21,559 nucleotides of DNA. Origin: JAVVRP01 sp036654655. Its GTDB lineage: Bacteria > Bacillota > Clostridia > Christensenellales > UBA1242. The notes beneath the pieces are model-generated. The model had not been told where the DNA came from, ran no database searches, and worked only from the letters and a program-made list of their open reading frames with translations. Of this stretch, positions 1 through 6,913 are shown piece by piece. The position numbers and the translations under genes were made by a program. The stretch lies in contig JAVVRP010000009.1 of the NCBI GenBank assembly GCA_036654655.1, positions 1-21,559 of the forward strand, written 5' to 3'. Position 1 is the first letter of the stretch, and each line of letters starts with the position of its first letter.

Positions 1-62
1 CCTCTTTTATGGTTTATTATGATTGTTTTTACAATTTATATGTAACTTTTGTTTCTTTTTGT

Positions 63-90
63 AGTTTAACATTTTTTTTGTTTTTTTCAA
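63..90 (-). promoter_or_regulatory. Candidate promoter reading out of the window to the left
   Basis: On the minus strand a -35 TTGAAA (85-90) is followed after 16 nt by TAAACT (63-68), with a TGT just upstream of the -10 (extended -10 form). It would serve a gene lying left of position 1. The region is AT-rich, so chance matches are likely. Confidence 0.35.
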
Positions 91-223
91 AACGATTTTT
101 AATATTTTTTTAAAGTTTTTTTAACAAAAAAAATGCAAACTGCCCAAAACGGCTTGGTTATGCGGATTTATGCAAGTTAAAGGTTACAAGATGTAACAAA
201 TGTTGTTTTTTTTGTGAAAGGGG

Positions 224-354
224 TGCGTGGGTGCGGTGGCGTGAGTTTGGGTGGCAGGAAAGCACGGGCTGGGAGGGCGTGGTTGGGGCTTTGCGTGGGG
301 GCGGTGGCGTGAGTTTGGGTGGCAGGAAAGCACGGGCTGGGAGGGCTGGTTGGG
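224..354. repeat. G-rich tandem duplication with two G-quadruplex motifs
   Basis: Two copies of a 55-bp GC-rich unit, 224-278 and 292-346, are identical except for one base (T232 versus G300) and repeat with a 68-bp period. A TGGTTGGG tail follows both copies. Each copy carries a four-tract guanine motif on the plus strand: G-tracts at 266-268, 271-273, 275-277 and 285-288 in copy one, and at 334-336, 339-341, 343-345 and 352-354 in copy two. The block is far more GC-rich than everything around it. It sits just beyond the tuf terminator, so it should be outside the tuf mRNA. Confidence 0.9.
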
Positions 355-356
355 TA

Positions 357-392
357 AAAAAATACCACAAACATGCGTTTGTGGTATTTTTT
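357..392 (-). terminator. Intrinsic terminator of tuf (also works in the other orientation)
   Basis: A perfect 16-bp inverted repeat (357-372 with 377-392) encloses the four-base loop ATGC. The stem core is TACCACAAAC and its base is six A:T pairs, so the minus-strand transcript ends with a run of seven U. It lies about 85 nt past the tuf stop codon. The symmetry makes it a potential bidirectional terminator. Confidence 0.9.
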
Positions 393-477
393 GCCCTTTA
401 ATTTTATTTTATTTTTTTAAAATTAAAACTTTGCGTGAGTGCAATTTTGGGCGATTTAAATTTTTGTTTTAAAAATT

Positions 478-1680
478 TTATACCAAAATTTTTGCAACAA
501 CGCCTGAACCAACTGTTCTTCCACCTTCACGAATAGCAAATCTTAAACCTTGTTCAATTGCAATTGGGGTAATTAGTTTAATTGTCATTGCAATGTTGTC
601 ACCAGGCATAACCATTTCTACGCCGGCAGGGAGTTCAATTGTTCCTGTAACGTCGGTTGTTCTAAAATAGAATTGTGGGCGATATCCATTAAAGAATGGT
701 GTATGACGTCCGCCTTCTTCTTTTTTAAGAACGTAAACTTCGGCGCTATATTCTGTGTGTGGCTTAATTGTTCCTGGTTTGCAAAGAACTTGTCCTCTTT
801 CGATATCATTTCTTTGAATTCCACGAAGTAACAAGCCAACGTTATCACCAGCCTGTGCTTGATCCAAAAGTTTACGGAACATTTCCACACCAGTAACAAC
901 TGTTTGCTTTGAAACGCCCATTCCAACAATTTCAACAACGTCGTTAATTTTAATTGCTCCGCGTTCTACTCTTCCAGTTGCAACAGTTCCACGCCCTGTG
1001 ATTGTGAAAACATCTTCAACAGGCATAAGGAAAGGTTGATCTACTGCACGTTCTGGGGTTGGAATATAACTATCCAAAATATCCATAAGTTCACGAATTG
1101 GGGCATATGCTGGGTCTTCTGTTTTTCCAGCAACTGCTGCATCAAGTGCATTTTTTGCTGAGCCTTTAATAATTGGAGTTGTATCTCCTGGGAAACCGTA
1201 TGTTGAAAGAAGATCACGAATTTCCATTTCAACAAGTTCCAAAAGTTCTGCATCATCAACTTGGTCGCATTTGTTCATAAACACAACGATGTATGGAACG
1301 CCAACCTGACGAGCAAGCAAAATATGCTCACGAGTTTGTGGCATTGGGCCGTCTGCTGCTGAAACAACCAAAATTGCTCCATCCATTTGTGCGGCACCTG
1401 TAATCATGTTTTTAACATAGTCTGCGTGTCCTGGGCAGTCAACGTGAGCGTAGTGACGCTTGTCTGTTGAATACTCAACGTGAGATGTGTTGATCGTTAT
1501 TCCTCTTGCCTTTTCCTCAGGTGCCTTGTCGATATCTTCGTATCGCATTTTGTCTGACTTTCCGTCAAGTGACATTACCATTGTAATTGCGGCAGTTAAT
1601 GTTGTTTTGCCGTGGTCAACGTGGCCGATCGTTCCAACGTTAACGTGTGGCTTGCTTCTATCAAATTTTGCCTTTGCCAT
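478..1680 (-). CDS. tuf: Elongation factor Tu
   Basis: EF-Tu carries aminoacyl-tRNA to the ribosomal A site as a GTP complex in the cytoplasm. The 400-residue product has the usual length. The P-loop GHVDHGKT lies near residue 19, the switch II motif DCPGHADY near residue 80 and the guanine-specificity motif NKCD near residue 135. Beta-barrel domains 2 and 3 follow and end in the conserved VGSGVVAKI. The ATG start has an AAAGGAG site about 8 nt upstream. It is the last gene of the str cluster, but a terminator-like hairpin and its own promoter separate it from fusA, so it can be expressed independently. The coding sequence is visibly richer in GC than its neighbours, as is common for highly expressed genes. 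Confidence 0.99.
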   Translation of the reverse strand: MAKAKFDRSKPHVNVGTIGHVDHGKTTLTAAITMVMSLDGKSDKMRYEDIDKAPEEKARGITINTSHVEYSTDKRHYAHVDCPGHADYVKNMITGAAQMDGAILVVSAADGPMPQTREHILLARQVGVPYIVVFMNKCDQVDDAELLELVEMEIRDLLSTYGFPGDTTPIIKGSAKNALDAAVAGKTEDPAYAPIRELMDILDSYIPTPERAVDQPFLMPVEDVFTITGRGTVATGRVERGAIKINDVVEIVGMGVSKQTVVTGVEMFRKLLDQAQAGDNVGLLLRGIQRNDIERGQVLCKPGTIKPHTEYSAEVYVLKKEEGGRHTPFFNGYRPQFYFRTTDVTGTIELPAGVEMVMPGDNIAMTIKLITPIAIEQGLRFAIREGGRTVGSGVVAKILV

Positions 1681-1724
1681 TGTTTTTCTCCTTTATTTTT
1701 TGAAATTTCAAATTAGACTATTAA

Positions 1725-1753
1725 ATTTTAGCACATTTTAGAAATGAAATCAA
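1725..1753 (-). promoter_or_regulatory. Promoter of tuf
   Basis: TTGATT (1748-1753) and TAAAAT (1725-1730) are separated by 17 nt, and a TGC directly precedes the -10 (extended -10). It lies immediately behind the fusA terminator hairpin, which suggests separate transcription of tuf with a leader of about 38 nt. Confidence 0.7.
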
Positions 1754-1755
1754 GC

Positions 1756-1780
1756 AAAAATGCAAGATTTTTGCATTTTT
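1756..1780 (-). terminator. Terminator-like hairpin between fusA and tuf
   Basis: A 10-bp stem AAAAATGCAA / TTGCATTTTT with a 5-base loop starts 22 nt after the fusA stop. The U-rich tract is part of the stem's 3' arm rather than a separate tail, so termination may be partial and some readthrough into tuf is plausible. Confidence 0.65.
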
Positions 1781-1802
1781 ATGTGCTATTTGAATTGTTT
1801 GC

Positions 1803-3878
1803 TTATTTTGTTTTTGACCTTTCGCCAATAATTTTTTCCATTATAAACTTTGGAACTTCGGCGTATTTTTCAAACTCCATTGTGTAATTTCCTCGGCCCT
1901 GAGTTTGGCTTCTAAGATCTGTTGAATATTTAAACATTTCTGCAAGTGGAACTTCTGCTTTAATTATTTGCATTCCATTTTGGTTTTCATTGCCTTGAAG
2001 CATCCCTCTTCTTGATGTAAGATTTCCCATAACAGGGCCTAAATACTCATCGGGGAGAGTTACTTGAACTTTCATGATTGGTTCCATTAAAACTGGATCT
2101 GCCTTTGCCATGCCCTCTTTAAATGCAAGTGAGCCTGCAATTTTAAATGCCATTTCTGATGAGTCAACATCATGATAAGATCCGTCATAAACTGTTGCAC
2201 TAAAATCAACGGTTTCATATCCAGCAAGAATTCCATTTTGCTTTGATTCTGAAATTCCATTGTTAATTGGCTGAATAAATTCTTTTGGGATTGCTCCACC
2301 AACAACTTTGTCAATAAATTGGTATCCCCGACCAGGTTCAAGTGGGTCAAATTGCACCCAACAATGTCCGTATTGTCCTTTTCCACCTGATTGACGAACA
2401 AAGCGACCTTCTGCCTTAACCGACTTACGAATTGTTTCTCTGTATGCAACCTGAGGGGCTCCAACATTAACTTCCACCTTAAATTCACGCAAAAGCCTGT
2501 CCACAATAATTTCCAAATACAGTTCACCCATGCCTGCAATAATTGTTTGCCCTGTTTCTTTGTCGGTGTATGTTTTAAAAGTTGGGTCTTCTTCTGCAAG
2601 TTTTAAAAGTGCTAAAATCATTTTTTCTTGCATCAATTTTGTTTTTGGTTCAACTGCAATTCGAATAACTGGTTCTGGAAAAACCATTGTTTCCAATTGA
2701 ATTGGATGTTTTTCATCACACAAAGTTTCTCCGGTGATGGTGTCCTTTAATCCAACAATCGCTGCAATATCTCCTGCACCAACCTCAGAAATATCTTCTC
2801 TGTTGTTTGAGTGCATACGAAGCAACCTGCCAACTCGTTCTTTTTTGTCCTTTATGCTGTTGTAAACATAACTTCCAGCGGTAAGTTTTCCACTGTACAC
2901 TCTAAAAAAGCAAATTCTTCCCACAAATGGATCGGTTGCAATTTTGAATGCAAGCCCAGAAAAAGGCTCGTCTTCATCTGCATTACGAAGTTCATGTGCT
3001 TGCGTTTCTGGATTAATTCCCTTTATTGCAGGAATATCTAGTGGAGAAGGAAGATAATCTACCATTGCATCAAGTAATTTTTGGACACCCTTGTTCTTAT
3101 ATGATGAACCACAAATTACTGGTGTCATTTGCATGCTAAGCGTTGCATTTCTTATTGCTTTTTTAAGCGTTTCTTCATCAAACTTTTCGCCTTCAAAAAA
3201 CCTTTCCATAAGTGCATCATCTGTTTCTGCAACTTTTTCTATAAGTTCTGCATGCATTTTGTTTGCTTTTTCAACAAGTTCTTCTGGAATTTCAACATCC
3301 CTAATTACTTTTATGTCGGCATCATCATATAATGTTGCCTTCATTGTTACAAGGTCAATGATTCCACTAAAAGTTTCGGCAGCACCAATTGGCATTTGCA
3401 ATGCAACTGCGTTTGCTTTTAGTTTTTTGCGGATATCGCTAACACATCCAAAAAAATCTGCATCGTCACGATCCATTTTGTTAACATAAACCATTCTGGG
3501 AACTTTGTCATCGTCTGCCTGACGCCAAACAGTTTCTGTTTGTGGCTGGACCTTTCCTTTTGCACAAAGAACAGTTACAGCGCCGTCCAGCACTTTAAGC
3601 GAACGCCTTACTTCTGCGGTAAAGTCAACGTGCCCGGGGGTGTCAATAATGTTAATTTTATGATCTTTCCAATAGCAAGTTGTACAAGCCGAAGTGATTG
3701 TTATTCCACGCTCTTGCTCTTGCTCCATCCAATCCATTGTTGCACTCCCGTCATGAACTTCACCAATTTTATGGCTTTTGCCTGTGTAATACAAAATTCT
3801 TTCGGATGTTGTTGTTTTTCCTGCATCTATATGCGCAATTATTCCAACGTTGCGAGTGTTATTAAGATTGTATTTCAC
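1803..3878 (-). CDS. fusA: Elongation factor G
   Basis: EF-G is the GTPase that drives ribosomal translocation and, with RRF, ribosome recycling. The 691-residue protein matches the family length. The G1 motif AHIDAGKTT lies near residue 16, the switch I region with GITITSA near residue 60, DTPGHVDF near residue 80 and NKMD near residue 133. Domains II-V follow, including the conserved GKGQYGH stretch in domain IV. The start codon is GTG with AAAAGGAG about 6 nt upstream. It is the third gene of the str operon, 63 nt behind rpsG. Nothing in the sequence suggests a specialised or duplicated paralogue. Confidence 0.99.
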   Translation of the reverse strand: MKYNLNNTRNVGIIAHIDAGKTTTSERILYYTGKSHKIGEVHDGSATMDWMEQEQERGITITSACTTCYWKDHKINIIDTPGHVDFTAEVRRSLKVLDGAVTVLCAKGKVQPQTETVWRQADDDKVPRMVYVNKMDRDDADFFGCVSDIRKKLKANAVALQMPIGAAETFSGIIDLVTMKATLYDDADIKVIRDVEIPEELVEKANKMHAELIEKVAETDDALMERFFEGEKFDEETLKKAIRNATLSMQMTPVICGSSYKNKGVQKLLDAMVDYLPSPLDIPAIKGINPETQAHELRNADEDEPFSGLAFKIATDPFVGRICFFRVYSGKLTAGSYVYNSIKDKKERVGRLLRMHSNNREDISEVGAGDIAAIVGLKDTITGETLCDEKHPIQLETMVFPEPVIRIAVEPKTKLMQEKMILALLKLAEEDPTFKTYTDKETGQTIIAGMGELYLEIIVDRLLREFKVEVNVGAPQVAYRETIRKSVKAEGRFVRQSGGKGQYGHCWVQFDPLEPGRGYQFIDKVVGGAIPKEFIQPINNGISESKQNGILAGYETVDFSATVYDGSYHDVDSSEMAFKIAGSLAFKEGMAKADPVLMEPIMKVQVTLPDEYLGPVMGNLTSRRGMLQGNENQNGMQIIKAEVPLAEMFKYSTDLRSQTQGRGNYTMEFEKYAEVPKFIMEKIIGERSKTK

Positions 3879-3941
3879 TTTTTCTCCTTTTACTAATATT
3901 AAATATTTTTAACTTTTTTAATTACCTTTAAACTTTATATT

Positions 3942-4415
3942 TTACCATTTATAATGAGCAAATGCTTTGTTAGCCTCTGCCATTCTGTGCATTTCATCAC
4001 GCCTTTTTATTGCTCCGCCCGCATTGTTGTGGGCATCAATAATTTCTGCGGCAAGTTTTTCTGTCATAACACGTTCGCCATTTCTTTTTCTTGCAAAAAA
4101 TACCAACCAACGCATTGCAAGTGTTTGACGCCTTTCTGGCCTAATTTCCATTGGAACTTGGTACGTTGCACCGCCCACTCTGCGCCCTTTTGTTTCTAGC
4201 ACTGGTTTAAGATTTTCCACTGCTTCCACAAAGTAAACAAGAGGATCTGTTGCTGTTTTTGTTGCAATAATATCAAATGCACCATAAACTATTTTTTCTG
4301 CAACTCCCTTTTTGCCTTCGGTCATTACCTGATTTAAAAGTTTTGTTACAAGTTTGCTTTTATATTTTGGGTCTGGCAAAACATCACGTTTTGGCACTCC
4401 ACTTCTTCTTGGCAT
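3942..4415 (-). CDS. rpsG: Small ribosomal subunit protein uS7
   Basis: This is the 157-residue 30S protein S7, which nucleates folding of the 16S rRNA 3' major domain and contacts E-site tRNA. The N-terminal MPRRSGVPKRDVLPDP and the conserved GGATYQVPMEI segment near residue 80 are clear, and the C-terminus HRMAEANKAFAHYKW is the usual bacterial end. The ATG has an AAAAGGAG site upstream. It lies 63 nt behind rpsL and 63 nt ahead of fusA, in the standard str order. In E. coli S7 represses its own operon by binding the rpsL-rpsG spacer; no matching structure was recognised in this short spacer. Confidence 0.99.
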   Translation of the reverse strand: MPRRSGVPKRDVLPDPKYKSKLVTKLLNQVMTEGKKGVAEKIVYGAFDIIATKTATDPLVYFVEAVENLKPVLETKGRRVGGATYQVPMEIRPERRQTLAMRWLVFFARKRNGERVMTEKLAAEIIDAHNNAGGAIKRRDEMHRMAEANKAFAHYKW

Positions 4416-4478
4416 ATTTTTATTCTCCTTTTTAACCGTCTTTTATCGCTTTGGTTTTTACCCGCGGTTGTTTGCGTT

Positions 4479-4850
4479 TTATTTAGGTTTTTTTGTTCCA
4501 TATTTACTACGAGATTGTTTTCGTTTTGCAACTCCACTTGCATCCATAGAACCACGAACAATGTGATATCTTACGCCGGGCAAGTCTTTAACTCTTCCGC
4601 CACGAACAAGCACTGCGCTATGTTCTTGCAAATTATGGCCTTCGCCTGGGATGTAGCAAGTTGTTTCTGATTTGTTGGAAAGCCTTACACGTGCAATTTT
4701 TCTGAGCGCTGAATTTGGCTTCTTTGGAGAAGTTGTTCTAACGCTAAGGCAAACACCACGTTTTTGAGGGCTTTGTTCAAGAAGTGCAGAATTACTTTTA
4801 TCCTCAAAAGTTTTTCTTCCTTTTCTAACAAGTTGGTTAATTGTTGGCAT
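4479..4850 (-). CDS. rpsL: Small ribosomal subunit protein uS12
   Basis: S12 sits at the decoding centre and controls translational accuracy. The 123-residue product contains SPQKRGVC, the loop TTSPKKPNSALRK with the lysine linked to streptomycin response, and GGRVKDLPGVRYH with the second accuracy-associated lysine. It has the short form seen in E. coli and many clostridia, without the extra N-terminal segment of the Bacillus protein. The start is ATG, with an AAAAAAGGAGG site 8 nt upstream. It is the first gene of the str operon and is preceded by a strong promoter and a long structured leader. Confidence 0.99.
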   Translation of the reverse strand: MPTINQLVRKGRKTFEDKSNSALLEQSPQKRGVCLSVRTTSPKKPNSALRKIARVRLSNKSETTCYIPGEGHNLQEHSAVLVRGGRVKDLPGVRYHIVRGSMDASGVAKRKQSRSKYGTKKPK

Positions 4851-4892
4851 ATTGGTTTCCTCCTTTTTTTAAAAATTTGCTATCTAAAACAC

Positions 4893-4922
4893 AAAAAATG
4901 CGTCTTAGCATAATAAGGCGCA
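4893..4922 (-). terminator. Terminator-like hairpin in the rpsL leader (possible attenuator)
   Basis: On the minus strand the sequence folds as TGCG-C-CTTA, loop TTATGC, TAAG-A-CGCA: two 4-bp helices around one C/A mismatch, directly followed by six U (4893-4898). It lies between the promoter and rpsL, about 40 nt before the start codon. A terminator here would stop the whole operon, which suggests attenuation. The mismatch makes it weaker than the tuf terminator. Confidence 0.5.
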
Positions 4923-5118
4923 CACAATCAACATTCAAAATTTTTACCCTTTGCAATGTAAGTGCAGTTGGGCAAAACTTTCAAGAACAACATTTGCGTT
5001 TGGCTATTTCCAAAGCAAAGCAGCAAACATTTGTTTCCGCTTTCGGTGGCCCTTGATTAAAAAATCCACCTGTTGTTGTTGACGCCTTTTAAACAATGCA
5101 TAATTTCTATGCCATCAC
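4923..5118 (-). promoter_or_regulatory. Structured 5' leader of the str operon
   Basis: From the predicted transcript start near 5112 to rpsL is about 260 nt. Local helices visible on the minus strand are GCATA/TATGC at the extreme 5' end, GGTGG/CCACC with a 16-base loop, the small hairpin CCGAAAGCGG, a GC+TTTGG/CCAAA+GC stem with a bulged C, and CCC..TGCA/TGCA..GGG. Then comes the terminator-like hairpin. A 7-nt element AAGGCGT (5082-5088) can pair with GCGCCTT in the 5' arm of that hairpin (4915-4921), which would be a ready-made antiterminator. I do not recognise a named RNA family. Confidence 0.45.
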
Positions 5119-5147
5119 ATTTTACTTTATAATTGTGTTTTTGTCAA
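5119..5147 (-). promoter_or_regulatory. Promoter of the str operon
   Basis: A consensus -35 TTGACA (5142-5147), a 17-nt spacer and a near-consensus -10 TAAAAT (5119-5124) predict a transcript starting near 5112 and reading through the leader into rpsL. It is among the best promoter matches in the window, as expected for ribosomal protein genes. Confidence 0.85.
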
Positions 5148-5172
5148 GCGCTATTTGTTTTATTTATAAAAT

Positions 5173-5196
5173 AAAAACCTGCATTTTTGCAGGTTT
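5173..5196 (-). terminator. Intrinsic terminator after tRNA-Glu
   Basis: A 9-bp stem AAACCTGCA / TGCAGGTTT (75-83 with 88-96 of the 5100s) with a four-base loop is followed on the minus strand by TTTTTATTTTA. It lies 5 nt beyond the tRNA 3' end and would also end any readthrough from comEC. Confidence 0.85.
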
Positions 5197-5201
5197 AAAA
5201 C

Positions 5202-5276
5202 TGGTACCCATAAAGGGAATTGAACCCTTGGCTCCGCCTTGAGAGGGCGATGTCTTAACCTCTTGACCATATGGGC
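5202..5276 (-). tRNA. tRNA-Glu (anticodon CUC), CCA encoded
   Basis: The minus strand folds into a 75-nt cloverleaf. The acceptor arm is GCCCATA/TATGGGT, the D stem GTC/GAC, and the anticodon arm TCGCC-CTCTCAA-GGCGG, which gives anticodon CTC. The T arm is AAGGG-TTCAATT-CCCTT, with discriminator A and a genomically encoded CCA. The first acceptor pair is G1-U72 rather than G-C, and the anticodon stem also closes with a wobble pair. CUC decodes GAG, so a UUC isoacceptor must exist elsewhere in the genome. It has its own promoter and terminator. Confidence 0.93.
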
Positions 5277-5287
5277 TAATTTTTGTT

Positions 5288-5316
5288 AGTATAGCAAATA
5301 AAATTGGATTTAGCAA
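5288..5316 (-). promoter_or_regulatory. Promoter of tRNA-Glu
   Basis: TTGCTA (5311-5316) and TATACT (5288-5293) are spaced by exactly 17 nt. The predicted start, near 5281, is about 5 nt before the mature tRNA 5' end. It lies just after the comEC stop codon. Confidence 0.75.
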
Positions 5317-5327
5317 GAAAAAGTTTT

Positions 5328-6881
5328 TTAAATAAAGAAAATGTTATAATAGTTAAGCAAAGCGTTAATGGAAAAAGCAAAAATAGTAATCCCCACAACG
5401 CCACAAGTACACACAATTTTGTTAATCGCATTGCTCATATATAATCCGCCAACCACAAAAAAACAATATTCATATGCTTGAATTATTTGCGATGGCAATT
5501 TGTCAAAAACAAAAATTGCCCCTGATACTTCTGCAATGTTTTTTGCGGCAAAACAAATTATTTCTAAAAATTTTGCAGGCAAATAAAACAAAAAACCAAA
5601 AATTGGAATTATTGAAACAAAAAGCAAAACAAAATTTGAAATATAAACTATTTGAAAAAGCGGAATACAAACAAGGTTGGCAATAAAGGACAACATGTTA
5701 ACCCCACTTTTAAAACCACCCATTAGAGGCAGAATTGCAATTTGAATGGAAATTGTAATTGCAAGTGAGCCTGCCACAAATTTTGGAATATGCCATTTTT
5801 CAAAAATTTTTATCAACGAAAACGCCATAGAATATATTGCAAAAACACTAAGAAAACTAAATTTAAAACTTCCACTTAATGGAGAAAGTGGGAAAAATAT
5901 TATAATAATTAATCCTGCAATCCCAAGCGAAGTTAACCCGTCATATTGCTTTCCAAAACATTTGCAAATTAGCAAAAACAGAGCCATTATACTTGCGCGC
6001 ATTACACTTGGAGAAAAACTACATAACCAACAATAAAACAAAAGCACAATAAAAAAAATTATAAGTTGTGCAAAATTTGAAATTTTTATTTTTTTTAATA
6101 TCCACATTAACATAGCAACAAAAAAACCAACGTGCAACCCTGAAACAGCCAACAAATGCGCAATGCCAGATTTTTGAAAATCTTGCAAAATATCATAATC
6201 TAAATTAGATTTATCACCAAAAAGAGCCGTGTATGATATGCTTGCGTTATCTTTGTTCATGTACTTTCTAAACTGAATTTGTGTACGCTGTTTTATTTGC
6301 TCTTTTAAAGAAGGATCACATTTTTTAACCTCAACATTTTTTGCGTTAACCTGTACAATATATCCTATATTTTCTTTTATGTTAAAAATGTTTTGATCGC
6401 CATTGCTTTCAAACAAATTAACTTTTTCTAGTTTTCCGTCAAAAATAATTTTGTCACAAACTTGTGCGTCAATAGCATCAAAAACTTTTAAATATATATT
6501 TTGCTGAGGCTTTTGATTTACCTTAACATCAGTTATTAAAAATGTGTTATAAGTTTCACTCAAAGCGTAAATTGTGCCAGAAATATTGTATTTTGCAGTT
6601 GGCAATATTGGATATTTAGGAATTGAGGCATAAAAGGAATATCCAAAACCAACTGCAAAACAAAACAAAAAAAGTAAAAATCTTGCAGTTTTTTTTAAAA
6701 CTAAAAGGGTTGTAAGTAAAAATGTAAATAATAATATAAACCATATCATCATTCCAACTTCGCCAGCAACAAGTTTTGGCATCATGGAAACGCCCAAAAA
6801 AACCGCAACAAAGCAAAAAAATATTGGTCTGAAATTTACCACCTTTTTTTCTTTTATGTTTTTTGTGTGTAAATTTTGCAA
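5328..6881 (-). CDS. comEC: ComEC/Rec2-family DNA uptake channel protein, lacking the C-terminal nuclease-like domain
   Basis: ComEC proteins form the membrane channel that brings single-stranded DNA into the cytoplasm in natural transformation. This 517-residue protein has N-terminal membrane helices (about residues 17-85), a soluble stretch with the position of the OB-like domain (about 95-185) and the signature HLLAVSGLHVGF at 242-253. About eight hydrophobic helices run from there to the end. Typical ComEC proteins are 700-800 residues because a metallo-beta-lactamase domain follows; here the frame ends after the helices and no HxHxDH motif is present. The annotated start is a TTG with only a weak GGGA upstream; a GTG at residue 14 is an alternative. 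It starts 32 nt after the giant surface protein gene, so the two may be cotranscribed. The family assignment is firm; competence itself is inference. Confidence 0.88.
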   Translation of the reverse strand: MQNLHTKNIKEKKVVNFRPIFFCFVAVFLGVSMMPKLVAGEVGMMIWFILLFTFLLTTLLVLKKTARFLLFLFCFAVGFGYSFYASIPKYPILPTAKYNISGTIYALSETYNTFLITDVKVNQKPQQNIYLKVFDAIDAQVCDKIIFDGKLEKVNLFESNGDQNIFNIKENIGYIVQVNAKNVEVKKCDPSLKEQIKQRTQIQFRKYMNKDNASISYTALFGDKSNLDYDILQDFQKSGIAHLLAVSGLHVGFFVAMLMWILKKIKISNFAQLIIFFIVLLFYCWLCSFSPSVMRASIMALFLLICKCFGKQYDGLTSLGIAGLIIIIFFPLSPLSGSFKFSFLSVFAIYSMAFSLIKIFEKWHIPKFVAGSLAITISIQIAILPLMGGFKSGVNMLSFIANLVCIPLFQIVYISNFVLLFVSIIPIFGFLFYLPAKFLEIICFAAKNIAEVSGAIFVFDKLPSQIIQAYEYCFFVVGGLYMSNAINKIVCTCGVVGITIFAFSINALLNYYNIFFI

Positions 6882-6913
6882 ATTTGGTCCCGTTTATCTT
6901 TTGTATTTTTATT

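Larger units (their letters stand above)
1..477. other. Gene-free left edge, AT-rich with a GC-rich island
   Basis: No credible coding region is visible. Bases 1-220 are very AT-rich with long T and A runs and contain one leftward promoter candidate. Bases 221-354 switch abruptly to G-rich DNA organised as a tandem duplication. Bases 357-392 form the tuf terminator. Open frames across the G-rich part are proline/glycine/tryptophan-rich, lack ribosome binding sites, and arise only because the repeat has few stop codons. Confidence 0.7.

Noticed and set aside
158..472. Open frames on both strands across the G-rich duplication (proline-rich on minus, glycine/tryptophan-rich on plus)
   Set aside because: They have no ribosome binding site, biased low-complexity products, and overlap a terminator; they are by-products of GC-rich repeat DNA lacking stops.
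3091..3489. 132-codon plus-strand open frame opposite fusA, and similar frames opposite tuf, dnaX and gpmI
   Set aside because: They are shadow frames of strongly conserved genes and lack ribosome binding sites or family resemblance.
5057..5101. A 14-codon leader peptide (MHCLKGVNNNRWIF) in the str leader
   Set aside because: It has no Shine-Dalgarno site and its ATG lies inside the first predicted hairpin; the codon content suggests no obvious amino-acid sensing.
4851..5118. T-box or known riboswitch in the str leader
   Set aside because: I could not find a T-box sequence (GGGTGGNACCGCG) or another aptamer core I recognise; only generic helices are visible.
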